From an uncultured Prevotellaceae bacterium (GTDB lineage: Bacteria > Bacteroidota > Bacteroidia > Bacteroidales > Bacteroidaceae), in assembly GCA_946541745.1 (NCBI GenBank), contig CAMNJY010000009.1, positions 1 through 32,711 of the forward strand: a stretch of DNA of 32,711 nucleotides, read 5' to 3'. The translations under genes and the position numbers were made by a program. A model generated the notes under the pieces. That model searched no databases, was not told where the DNA came from, and saw nothing but the letters and a program-made list of their open reading frames with translations. This document shows positions 16,421 to 24,401 of the stretch, one piece after another. Position 1 is the stretch's first letter; each line of letters opens with the position of its first letter.

Positions 16421-16450
16421 AAAAAGCCTCGCTTCCCAGCGAGGCTTTTT
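16421..16450. terminator. Bidirectional Rho-independent terminator
   Basis: AAAAAGCCTCGCT-TCCC-AGCGAGGCTTTTT. Confidence 0.95.
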
Positions 16451-16538
16451 CATACTTTAAAAACTAAATTAATCAACCATAAACCTTAACCATTAAAAAT
16501 CTTTCGTGATGCAAAGATACGACATCTTCGCGAAAGCG

Positions 16539-16595
16539 AGGTCGAATGAGGGTTATTTGAGGTTGAAAATACGTGAAATAACGATATTTCGACCT
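16539..16595. promoter_or_regulatory. Nested dyad-symmetry element upstream of the HTCS-like gene
   Basis: AGGTCGAA (16539-16546) / TTCGACCT (16588-16595) enclosing GTTATTT (16552-16558) / AAATAAC (16576-16582). Confidence 0.5.
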
Positions 16596-16676
16596 AAAAT
16601 CACGCTTTTTCCACCTATTTTGTCACCCTTTCACACTTTTTCAACGCAAAAATGATGTTTTTTAAAACAAAATAGC

Positions 16677-16684
16677 TACCTTCG
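16677..16684 (+). promoter_or_regulatory. Candidate -7 element TACCTTCG for the HTCS-like gene
   Basis: aaaatagcTACCTTCGcag about 24 nt upstream of the ATG at 16709. Confidence 0.5.
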
Positions 16685-16708
16685 CAGTCTCAAAGCACAA
16701 TCAAAAGC

Positions 16709-18454
16709 ATGAACCTGCAAACGCTCATCATCATTATCATCATTGCTGCCATTGGACTGTTCTTCCTGGGGCGTGAACTGTTTCAGCGCGGTGTCCGCAT
16801 GAGAAACCGTCTGCAGATGAGTGCCATCTACACCAACATTACTCACGAACTGCTCACCCCGCTCACCGTCATCTCAGCCTCCGTCGACAGGCTGCGCGAA
16901 CAGGAGCCTGCCCACAGTCAGGACTACGACCTCATGCAGCTCAACATTGAACGCATGGTGAGGTTGCTTCAGCAGATTCTGGAAACCAGCAAGTCGCAGT
17001 CGGGCGAGCTGAAACTGCTCGTCGCCCAAGGCGATGTCATGCAATACATACAGCAGACGGCCCTCTGCATAGAGCCTCTCATGGCCAAAAACGGTCTGGA
17101 CTTCACCATACAATGTACGCCGCAGAGCATGATGGGCTGGATAGACACCGACAAGCTGGACAAAATCATCTACAACCTGCTGTCAAACGCTGCCAAGTAC
17201 ACGCCAAGCGGGGCCGGCAAAGTGAGGTTGCAGGTCAATACCAATGCCAGATACGACCATATTATTATTAAGGTACGTGACAACGGCATCGGCATCCCGC
17301 ATGAGAAGATGAAAAAACTGTTTCACCGTTTCTATGACGGTGACTACCGCCGCCAGCAGACCATCGGTACCGGGCTGGGGCTGGCCCTGACGCGCGAACT
17401 GGTCTATCTGCATGGCGGCGACATAGAGTGTGAGAGCACGGAGGGAGTCGGCACCACCTTCACCGTCACCCTGCCTATCAGCAAAGATGCTTTCTCGGCA
17501 TCGCAGATTGACGAGCAGAGCAAGGTGGACATCAACACGGCACGCAGTGCTATTCTCGACATCGCCCGCCGCATGAGCGACAGCGAGCCAGAAGAGTCCA
17601 CTACCCTTGTTGAGGACGATGCCTATAAGCTGCTGATTGTTGAAGACAACATAGAGCTGCTGATGCTGATGCAGCAGTTGCTCGGTCCCAAATACCGCGT
17701 CAAGACCGCCACCAACGGCAAGGAGGCCATAGAGGTGATAGAGCAAGAGGAGCTGGACATCATCATCTCGGACGTCATGATGCCCGTGATGGACGGTCTG
17801 GAACTTACTCGTCACGTCAAGGCCGATCCCAATTACCAGCATCTGCCCATCATTCTGCTGACAGCCAAGACCCAGGACGAGGACCGTAACGAGGCACTGC
17901 AGATAGGAGCCGACAGCTATGTAACCAAACCTTTCAAGCTGAGCGACCTGGAACTGCGCATCAACAACATCGTAGAAAACCGCAACCGCGTAAAGGAGGA
18001 ATTCCTAAACCACATGACAGAGGAGCTGACGGCACGCGCCGTCGACCCACAGTCTCAACCCGAAATCCCGCCCGTCACGGCTCCGGCAGAGCAGGCAGCA
18101 CCCTCCGGACCCACCGCTGACGAGTTGTTCCTCAAGCGGGCTGTAGACTGTATCTACGCCCATATAGACGACAGCGACTACGACCGCGACACCTTTGCCT
18201 CCGACATGGGGGCCAGTGCTTCCACGCTCTACAACAAGCTGCGAGCCCTGACAGGACTCAGCGTCAGCAGTTTCATCCGCGACATCCGTATGAAGGAAGC
18301 CATGCGCATAGCGCAGCGCCAGCCAGACATACGCATCAGCGACCTGGCCTACAAGGTGGGATTCAAAGACCCCAAATACTTCAGTACCTGCTTCAAGAAG
18401 GAGTTTGGCATGCAACCGACTGAGTATATCGAGCACTTATCCAAAGACCCATGA
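16709..18454 (+). CDS. Hybrid two-component regulator: one TM, histidine kinase, receiver, AraC-type DNA-binding domain; no periplasmic sensor
   Basis: MNLQTLIIIIIIAAIGLFFLG; H-box TNITHELLTPLTVI; DNGIGIPHEKM, GTGLGLAL; receiver LLIVEDN...ISDVMMPVMDGLEL...LLTAK; AraC ISDLAYKVGFKDPKYFSTCFKKEFGMQPTEYI. Confidence 0.93.
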   Translation: MNLQTLIIIIIIAAIGLFFLGRELFQRGVRMRNRLQMSAIYTNITHELLTPLTVISASVDRLREQEPAHSQDYDLMQLNIERMVRLLQQILETSKSQSGELKLLVAQGDVMQYIQQTALCIEPLMAKNGLDFTIQCTPQSMMGWIDTDKLDKIIYNLLSNAAKYTPSGAGKVRLQVNTNARYDHIIIKVRDNGIGIPHEKMKKLFHRFYDGDYRRQQTIGTGLGLALTRELVYLHGGDIECESTEGVGTTFTVTLPISKDAFSASQIDEQSKVDINTARSAILDIARRMSDSEPEESTTLVEDDAYKLLIVEDNIELLMLMQQLLGPKYRVKTATNGKEAIEVIEQEELDIIISDVMMPVMDGLELTRHVKADPNYQHLPIILLTAKTQDEDRNEALQIGADSYVTKPFKLSDLELRINNIVENRNRVKEEFLNHMTEELTARAVDPQSQPEIPPVTAPAEQAAPSGPTADELFLKRAVDCIYAHIDDSDYDRDTFASDMGASASTLYNKLRALTGLSVSSFIRDIRMKEAMRIAQRQPDIRISDLAYKVGFKDPKYFSTCFKKEFGMQPTEYIEHLSKDP

Positions 18455-19838
18455 AGGTCAGAAGCCCATTCAGCATCAGTAGCTCGTAACCAAACTTATA
18501 GTTCAGAAGACTGTTACCCACCATTTCAAGGGCGTAGCACGCCAAGGGTGATGCCACGCAGATATACGGCACCCAGGAGTCGCGCGGCTGACGACGGGTG
18601 AACAGGCCGAAGGCGAACAGCCCCAGCAGCGGACCATAGGTATAGCTTACCATGATGTAGATGGCATCAATGAGCGACGTACTGTTAATGTAGCGGAACA
18701 CCAGGATGAAGACCACGAAGAGCAGGCACATCACTACATGGGTCAACCGCCGGAGCCGCTCATCGCCTGGCCGGCGGCAGATGTCAATACAGAAGCTGGT
18801 TGTCATCGATGTCAGAGCCGAGTCAGCGGTAGAGAATGAAGCCGCCATAATACCGAGTACGAAGAGACACTGAACGCTGAACATTGAACGATGAACGGTG
18901 GCCGCGCTTTGTACGAAGGCGGGGAGCAGGTCGTCGCCCGCCACTCCTGCCATCTCAGGCACCATTGTCAACAGCACGCCAAGCGACAGAAACAGCAGGT
19001 TTACCGGCACGAAGGCCACCCCGTAAGAGCACATGTCTTTCTGTGCCTCACGCAACGTCTTGCACGTCAGGTTCTTCTGCATCATATCCTGGTCGAGTCC
19101 CGTCATGACGATGACGATGAACACCCCGCTGAGGAACTGCTTCCAGAAATTGCGTGGCGAGGCCCAGTCATCCATCACGAAGACACGGCTCAGCGGACTG
19201 TCTGCCACAGCCTGTACGGCTCCTCCCAGTGTCATTCCCTGTGATTCCACCACCTTATATATTATAAAAAGCAGCGAACCCAGCAGGCAGGCGGTCTGCA
19301 GCGAGTCAGTGGCCACCAGCGTCTTGATGCCCCCGCGATAGGTGTAGAGCCAGATAAGCAGCACCAGTCCGGCGACACTCATCCAAAAGGGAATGCCCAG
19401 TGCGTCGAACACGAAGCGCTGCATGATGATACACACCACATAAAATTTCACCGCCGCCCCCGTCATCTTCGACACCAGAAAGAACCAAGCCCCCGACAGG
19501 TATGACCTGCGGCCAAGGCGCTGGCCCAGGTAGGTGTAGATGCTGGTCAGTCCCAGACGGTAGTATAACGGCAACAGCACCACTGCCACCACCACATAGC
19601 CCACAACAAAACCCAGGCAGACTTGCAGATAGGTCATCTGCGTGGCCGTCACCATGCCCGGCACGGAAACAAAGGTCACGCCCGAGATGGAAGCCCCCAC
19701 CATGCCGAAGGCCACCATCGGCCACGGCGATCGTCGTCCAGCCCTATAGAAAGCCTCATTGTCGGCTCGCCGCGCCGTCCACCGGCTGATGGCAAAGAGC
19801 AAGGCGAAATAGCAAAGCAAAACAGTCAGTATCATCAT
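18393..19838 (-). CDS. Sodium:solute symporter family (SSS) transporter
   Basis: About 12 hydrophobic segments; GMVGASISGVTFVSVPGMVTATQMTYLQVCLGFVVGY; FSTADSALTSMTTSF. Confidence 0.9.
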   Translation of the reverse strand: MMILTVLLCYFALLFAISRWTARRADNEAFYRAGRRSPWPMVAFGMVGASISGVTFVSVPGMVTATQMTYLQVCLGFVVGYVVVAVVLLPLYYRLGLTSIYTYLGQRLGRRSYLSGAWFFLVSKMTGAAVKFYVVCIIMQRFVFDALGIPFWMSVAGLVLLIWLYTYRGGIKTLVATDSLQTACLLGSLLFIIYKVVESQGMTLGGAVQAVADSPLSRVFVMDDWASPRNFWKQFLSGVFIVIVMTGLDQDMMQKNLTCKTLREAQKDMCSYGVAFVPVNLLFLSLGVLLTMVPEMAGVAGDDLLPAFVQSAATVHRSMFSVQCLFVLGIMAASFSTADSALTSMTTSFCIDICRRPGDERLRRLTHVVMCLLFVVFILVFRYINSTSLIDAIYIMVSYTYGPLLGLFAFGLFTRRQPRDSWVPYICVASPLACYALEMVGNSLLNYKFGYELLMLNGLLTFMGLWISARYTQSVACQTPS

Positions 19839-19932
19839 AAAGCGGCTGCAAAATTACTGCTTTTTCTGGAAAGGAGCAAAGAAAACGCGACAAATAAAAC
19901 CTAATTAATTTGGATATGTGCAGACTTTATAG

Positions 19933-19940
19933 TACCTTTG
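19933..19940 (+). promoter_or_regulatory. Candidate -7 element TACCTTTG for the 19966 lipoprotein
   Basis: actttatagTACCTTTGcggcc. Confidence 0.6.
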
Positions 19941-19965
19941 CGGCCACTATACAACGATAACGACA

Positions 19966-20730
19966 ATGAAGCAGAAAGTTTTTTGGTTAGCGGCAGTCGC
20001 AGCCCTCACCATGACGATAGCGGCATGTGGCAGCAAGGAGAGTAAGCAGACTGAGGACAACGAGGCCATCAGCACAAAGCAGAACTTACTGGGCGACTCC
20101 ACGGTCTACGGCCTGGCCTGCGACGGGTGCAACGACACCATTCTGGTGTTCCTGCCTCGCTATGGTGGCGACCCTGACACGTTCAACATCTTAGGGGCAT
20201 CGAAAGCGCAGAAGGTTTTCGGACGGCCTAAAATTGGTGACAAGATGGCCGTGGTGGTAAACCATAACAACCCGAAGGTTGCCGACATGGTGATTGACTT
20301 GGAGGAGCTGAAGGGCGAGTGGTGCTACGTGGTGAAACCCCAGTTGCGCCGCCGGGCTGGCTTGAGCCAGGAAGCCCAGCAACGTTTTCTGAAAGAGGCC
20401 CCCGACTCGCTGATAAGCGAGCTGATGCAGCCGAGGGAATACGGGGTAGAAATAAAGAGCGAGAACACCGCCCGTCCCATCGGCTTTGTCCACGCCATGA
20501 CGTCGGACGAAGAAAGTCCGGTGGTCTACCCACAGTTGAAGCGCTACCGCGAGTGGCACATCTTCAACGGGCTGTTAGTGTTGAGTGAGACCAAGCGTGA
20601 CACTACCGGTGTACAGACCGTCATCAACAGTGACACGGCCCAGTTTGTGCTGCTGCGCCGCGACACCTTGGTACTACGCTTCGAAGACGGGGAACAAGGC
20701 TATTACAGAAAGCGGAAAAGCGAAGAATAG
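19966..20730 (+). CDS. Hypothetical lipoprotein
   Basis: MKQKVFWLAAVAALTMTIAACGSKE lipobox; otherwise unrecognised. Confidence 0.75.
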   Translation: MKQKVFWLAAVAALTMTIAACGSKESKQTEDNEAISTKQNLLGDSTVYGLACDGCNDTILVFLPRYGGDPDTFNILGASKAQKVFGRPKIGDKMAVVVNHNNPKVADMVIDLEELKGEWCYVVKPQLRRRAGLSQEAQQRFLKEAPDSLISELMQPREYGVEIKSENTARPIGFVHAMTSDEESPVVYPQLKRYREWHIFNGLLVLSETKRDTTGVQTVINSDTAQFVLLRRDTLVLRFEDGEQGYYRKRKSEE

Positions 20731-20736
20731 CGCTAC

Positions 20737-21198
20737 TTAGACTATCTCATGGCTGAGCATGCGTTGCTCAGCCATTTTTTCGTATTTCGTGCCGGGCTTC
20801 CCGTAGTTGGCATAGGGATAGATACTGATGCCGCCCCGAGGTGTAAACAGTCCGATGACTTCGATATACTTAGGCTGCATCAGCTTCACCAGATCCTTCA
20901 TGATGATGTTGACGCAGTCTTCGTGGAAGTCGCCATTGTTGCGGAATGAGAAGAGGTAAAGCTTCAGACTCTTCGACTCCACCATCCTTTGGGCGGGTAT
21001 ATACATGATTTTTATCTCAGCAAAGTCGGGCTGTCCGGTAATAGGGCAAAGCGACGTGAACTCCGGACAGTTGAACTGCACCCAGTAGTCGTTGTCCTGA
21101 TGTTTGTTCTCAAACGTCTCCAGCACTTCGGGAGCATAGTGAGACAAGTATTGCGTCTCCCGCCCCAGTGCTTTCAGGTTTTCTAATTTGCGGTCCAT
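20737..21198 (-). CDS. queF: NADPH-dependent 7-cyano-7-deazaguanine reductase
   Basis: [58 protein letters not shown]. Confidence 0.95.
   Translation of the reverse strand: MDRKLENLKALGRETQYLSHYAPEVLETFENKHQDNDYWVQFNCPEFTSLCPITGQPDFAEIKIMYIPAQRMVESKSLKLYLFSFRNNGDFHEDCVNIIMKDLVKLMQPKYIEVIGLFTPRGGISIYPYANYGKPGTKYEKMAEQRMLSHEIV
20749..20780 (+). terminator. Intrinsic terminator for the 19966 lipoprotein gene, embedded in the 3' coding end of queF
   Basis: ATGGCTGAGCA-tgcgt-TGCTCAGCCAT + TTTTT. Confidence 0.87.
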
Positions 21199-21213
21199 AC
21201 GTTATATCATTTA

Positions 21214-21654
21214 TTATTCCTCGTCGAAGTCGTCATCGTCAAACTCAAAGCCATCCCACTCGCCGTAGCCCTCCAGCGACGGCCCCACAAAGGCATCCAT
21301 GGCGCGACGGTCCTTCTTGGTGGGTCGCCCGGTGCCGCGCTGGCGGTTGACAAACCCGCTGATGCGGGTCATCTCTAACAGCTCGTACTGGTCGGGGGTA
21401 GTGATGTTCTCATAAATCTCAGGCAGCAATTTGGCACCGACGCGCTGTTCAATGGTTTTCAGTATGCGGAAAGAATAGGTCACTGGCGGTTTGCGCACAC
21501 TGACCTTGTCGCCCACTTTGACCATGCGCGAGGGCTTGACGTTGACATCGTTCACCATAACCCGCCCGTTCTTGCAAGCATCTGCAGCTATCGTGCGGGT
21601 CTTGAAGATGCGCGCTGCCCACAGCCATTTGTCTATTCGTGCTTCGTCAGTCAT
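21214..21654 (-). CDS. hslR: S4-domain RNA-binding protein (Hsp15 family)
   Basis: ARIDKWLWAARIFKTRTIAADACKNGRVMVNDVNVKPSRMVKVGDKVSV; acidic C-terminal tail. Confidence 0.9.
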   Translation of the reverse strand: MTDEARIDKWLWAARIFKTRTIAADACKNGRVMVNDVNVKPSRMVKVGDKVSVRKPPVTYSFRILKTIEQRVGAKLLPEIYENITTPDQYELLEMTRISGFVNRQRGTGRPTKKDRRAMDAFVGPSLEGYGEWDGFEFDDDDFDEE

Positions 21655-22243
21655 TTTCCGGAAGTGTTGCTGTTCTTTTTCCTAACCTGTTATACTGGTT
21701 CATGGTGATGTCGATGCCGGCCAGCACGAAGCTGCGGATGATGTCTACCGCCAGGTCTATGGAGGGCTGCAGGGCCTTCAACTGCTCGTCACTGTATTTA
21801 CCCAGCACCCAGTCTATCTGCCCACCCTGCGGATAGTCGTTGCCGATGCCCATGCGCAGCCGTGGATAGTCCTGTCCTATGAGCTGCTGGATATGGCCCA
21901 GGCCGTTGTGACCACCGCCGGAGCCGCTGGCCTTCAGGCGGAACTGTCCCAAGGGCAGGGCCACGTCGTCGCTGACGACCATGAGCCGGTGCTGGTCGAT
22001 GTTTTCCTTGTTCAGCCAGTAGCGCACAGCATTGCCGCTGAGGTTCATAAACGTGGTGGGCTTCAGCAGCACCACCTTGCGTCCCTTCAGCGATGTCTCG
22101 GCCACATAGCCGTAACGGCGGTCGCTGAAAACAGCGTTGGACGCCTTTGCAAAGGCGTCCAACACCATGAAACCTGTATTATGGCGGGTCATCGCGTACT
22201 CATCGCCCGGATTTCCCAGTCCAACAATCAAAAATTTGTCCAT
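21647..22243 (-). CDS. pth: Peptidyl (aminoacyl)-tRNA hydrolase
   Basis: FLIVGLGNPGDEYAMTRHNTGFMVLD, LLKPTTFMNLSGNAV, SGGGHNGLGHIQQ. Confidence 0.95.
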   Translation of the reverse strand: MDKFLIVGLGNPGDEYAMTRHNTGFMVLDAFAKASNAVFSDRRYGYVAETSLKGRKVVLLKPTTFMNLSGNAVRYWLNKENIDQHRLMVVSDDVALPLGQFRLKASGSGGGHNGLGHIQQLIGQDYPRLRMGIGNDYPQGGQIDWVLGKYSDEQLKALQPSIDLAVDIIRSFVLAGIDITMNQYNRLGKRTATLPEND

Positions 22244-22252
22244 ACCTTCTTA

Positions 22253-22846
22253 TTACTCGGCAGCAGCGGCAGCAGCACGCGAAGCACGGGTAGCCTTGAC
22301 AGAGCAGACGACAACCTCGGGCGAGGTGGCAATCTTCAGACCGTCAAACTGGAGGGCACCTACCTTGATAGCCTTACCCAACTGCAGGTTGGTGACATCA
22401 ATGTCGAGCACCTCGGGAATCTGCTTGTAGGGAGCGGTGACATCAATCTTGCGGATGCTGAGGTTCAGCTTACCACCGTCGCGCACACCCTGTGCCAGGC
22501 CGTTCAGCTTGACAGGAATACCGATGGTAATATCCTTGGTATCGTTCACCTCAAAGAAGTCGGCATGCAGCAGGGCATCCGTCGTGGGGTGGAACTGCAG
22601 CTCCTTGATGATAGCCTTGTGAGCCTCGCCGTCGATGGTCAGGTTGACCACATAGACATGAGGCGTGTAGATAGCCTTGCGCAGCTCAGAAAACGAAGCC
22701 TGGAAGGCCATGGCCTGAGGCAGGCCGTTCTCACCCTTTTTCTCACCATACAGATTGCAGGGCACCATGCCCTCCTTACGCAGAAGCTTTGAGGCTTTCT
22801 TGCCCGTTGCGGTACGCTTCTGACCGCTTACGCTGATTTCTCTCAT
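22253..22846 (-). CDS. rplY: 50S ribosomal protein L25/general stress protein Ctc
   Basis: MREISVSGQKRTATGKKASKLLRKEGMVPCNLYG; HADFFEVNDTKDITIGIPVKL; IPEVLDIDVTNLQLGKAIKVGAL. Confidence 0.94.
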   Translation of the reverse strand: MREISVSGQKRTATGKKASKLLRKEGMVPCNLYGEKKGENGLPQAMAFQASFSELRKAIYTPHVYVVNLTIDGEAHKAIIKELQFHPTTDALLHADFFEVNDTKDITIGIPVKLNGLAQGVRDGGKLNLSIRKIDVTAPYKQIPEVLDIDVTNLQLGKAIKVGALQFDGLKIATSPEVVVCSVKATRASRAAAAAAE

Positions 22847-22931
22847 AACAGTGTTGTTGTGTTACTCTAAATTAATAATTAATGTTGTTAATTCACCATC
22901 ACACGGTGCGCCTTTCCTCGAAAAGCGGGTG

Positions 22932-22939
22932 CAAAGGTA
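22932..22939 (-). promoter_or_regulatory. Candidate -7 element TACCTTTG for the rplY-pth-hslR-queF cluster
   Basis: Plus-strand CAAAGGTA; leader about 80 nt. Confidence 0.55.
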
Positions 22940-23066
22940 CAAAGAATAATTGAAAAATGATAATTACTAATTGAAAATTTACAAAAAAAGGCGGTTTTTC
23001 TTGCATGTTCAAGGAAATTTGATTATTTTTGCAGTCGAAAAGAGCATAAACTATAACGTAAGCCCC

Positions 23067-24014
23067 ATGATCAATCGTGAAATCATACGCATCAAGATTG
23101 TACAGTTAACCTACGCGTACTATCAAAACGGCAACAAAAACATCGACTCAGCGGAGAAGGAATTGTTTTTCAGCCTGTCAAAGGCATACGATTTGTACAA
23201 CTACCTGCTGGCACTGATGGTGGCGGTGGCCAACGAAGCCAAACGCCGGCTTGAGATAGCCGAGGGCAAGGCCCGGCGTGAGGGAACGCCGCAGCCTTCC
23301 ACCCGTTTTGCCTACAACCGGTTCACGCTCCAGCTGTCAGAGAACCGTCAGCTCAGCGACTTCATCGGCACCCAGAAGCATACCTGGGCCGACGAGCCGG
23401 AGTTTGTGGGCAAGCTGTATGAACAGATAGAGCAGAGCCAGATATTCAAGGACTATATGGCCGACCCCGTTGACAACTACGCCACCGACCGCGAGCTGTG
23501 GCGCAAGCTGTACCGCACACTGATCCAGGACAACGACGAGCTGGACCAGCTCTTAGAGGAGCTGAGCCTTTACTGGAACGACGACAAAGAGATAGTAGAC
23601 ACGTTTGTACTGAAGACTATCAAGCGCTTCGACGAGCAGAACGGTGCCAAGCAGGAGTTGCTGCCTGAATACGACAGCGAGGAAGACCGCGACTACGCCC
23701 GCAAGCTTTTCAGGGCCAGCATCCTGAACGCCGACGAGTACCAGCACTACATGAGCGAGGCTTCGCGCAACTGGGACTTCTCCCGGCTGGCCTACATGGA
23801 TGTCGTCATCATGCAGATAGCCATTGCCGAGATGATGACCTTCCCCTCTATCCCCGTCAGTGTCAGCATCAACGAGTTCGTCGACATTGCCAAGCTCTAC
23901 TCCACCCCCAAGAGCGGCGGCTACATCAACGGCATGCTCGACACCATCGCCCGCCACCTTATTAAGACGGGACGACTGATGAAGCACATCGAGGACAGGC
24001 CGCAAAAGTCTTAG
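23067..24014 (+). CDS. nusB: Transcription antitermination factor NusB (long Bacteroidetes form)
   Basis: C-terminal DFSRLAYMDVVIMQIAIAEMMTFPSIPVSVSINEFVDIAKLYSTPKSGGYINGMLDTIARHL; start at MINREIIRIKIVQLTYAYYQN because ORF start 22971 lies upstream of the likely promoter TATTTTTG near 23024. Confidence 0.92.
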   Translation: MINREIIRIKIVQLTYAYYQNGNKNIDSAEKELFFSLSKAYDLYNYLLALMVAVANEAKRRLEIAEGKARREGTPQPSTRFAYNRFTLQLSENRQLSDFIGTQKHTWADEPEFVGKLYEQIEQSQIFKDYMADPVDNYATDRELWRKLYRTLIQDNDELDQLLEELSLYWNDDKEIVDTFVLKTIKRFDEQNGAKQELLPEYDSEEDRDYARKLFRASILNADEYQHYMSEASRNWDFSRLAYMDVVIMQIAIAEMMTFPSIPVSVSINEFVDIAKLYSTPKSGGYINGMLDTIARHLIKTGRLMKHIEDRPQKS

Positions 24015-24042
24015 ACAGTATTAAGCAGCAAGCATATAAACA

Positions 24043-24071
24043 GTAAATCGTAAATCGTTAAATAGTAAATA
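24043..24071 (+). repeat. Short 7/8-bp tandem units GTAAATC/GTAAATC/GTTAAATA/GTAAATA just upstream of yajC
   Basis: Direct reading. Confidence 0.8.
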
Positions 24072-24074
24072 ACA

Positions 24075-24398
24075 ATGGTAAACATCATTTTGGCTGCTCA
24101 GTCAGCCCAAGGAGGCAGCGGCATGTCGATGATTATTATGATGGTACTTATCTTTGCCATCATGTGGTTCTTCATGATTCGCCCGCAGCAGAAAAAACAG
24201 AAAGAGATACAGAATTTCCAGAACTCGCTTCAGGAGGGCACACAGGTTATCACCGGCGGCGGTATTTACGGCACCGTGAAGAGCATCGACCTGGCTAAGA
24301 AGACGGTCGAGGTAAAGATAGCCCGCGACGTGGTTATCACCGTTGACCTCAGCTACGTGTTCAAGGACACGGCCAACACGCCCCTGCAGCAGAGATAA
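24075..24398 (+). CDS. yajC: Preprotein translocase subunit YajC
   Basis: MIIMMVLIFAIMWFFMIRPQQKKQKEIQNFQNSLQEGTQVITGGGIYGTV. Confidence 0.95.
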   Translation: MVNIILAAQSAQGGSGMSMIIMMVLIFAIMWFFMIRPQQKKQKEIQNFQNSLQEGTQVITGGGIYGTVKSIDLAKKTVEVKIARDVVITVDLSYVFKDTANTPLQQR

Positions 24399-24401
24399 TC
24401 C

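Noticed and set aside
16456-16708. tRNA or riboswitch in the trxB-HTCS gap
   Set aside because: No T-loop GGTTCGA-type signature or recognisable riboswitch core; only dyads seen
17183-17842. 219-aa minus-strand ORF within the HTCS-like gene
   Set aside because: Antisense to highly conserved kinase/receiver motifs
21893-22792. 299-aa plus-strand ORF across pth and rplY
   Set aside because: Antisense to two clear housekeeping genes; no recognisable domains
22971-23066. N-terminal extension of the nusB ORF from the ORF track
   Set aside because: Overlaps the likely promoter TATTTTTG near 23024; MINREII at 23067 is the more natural start
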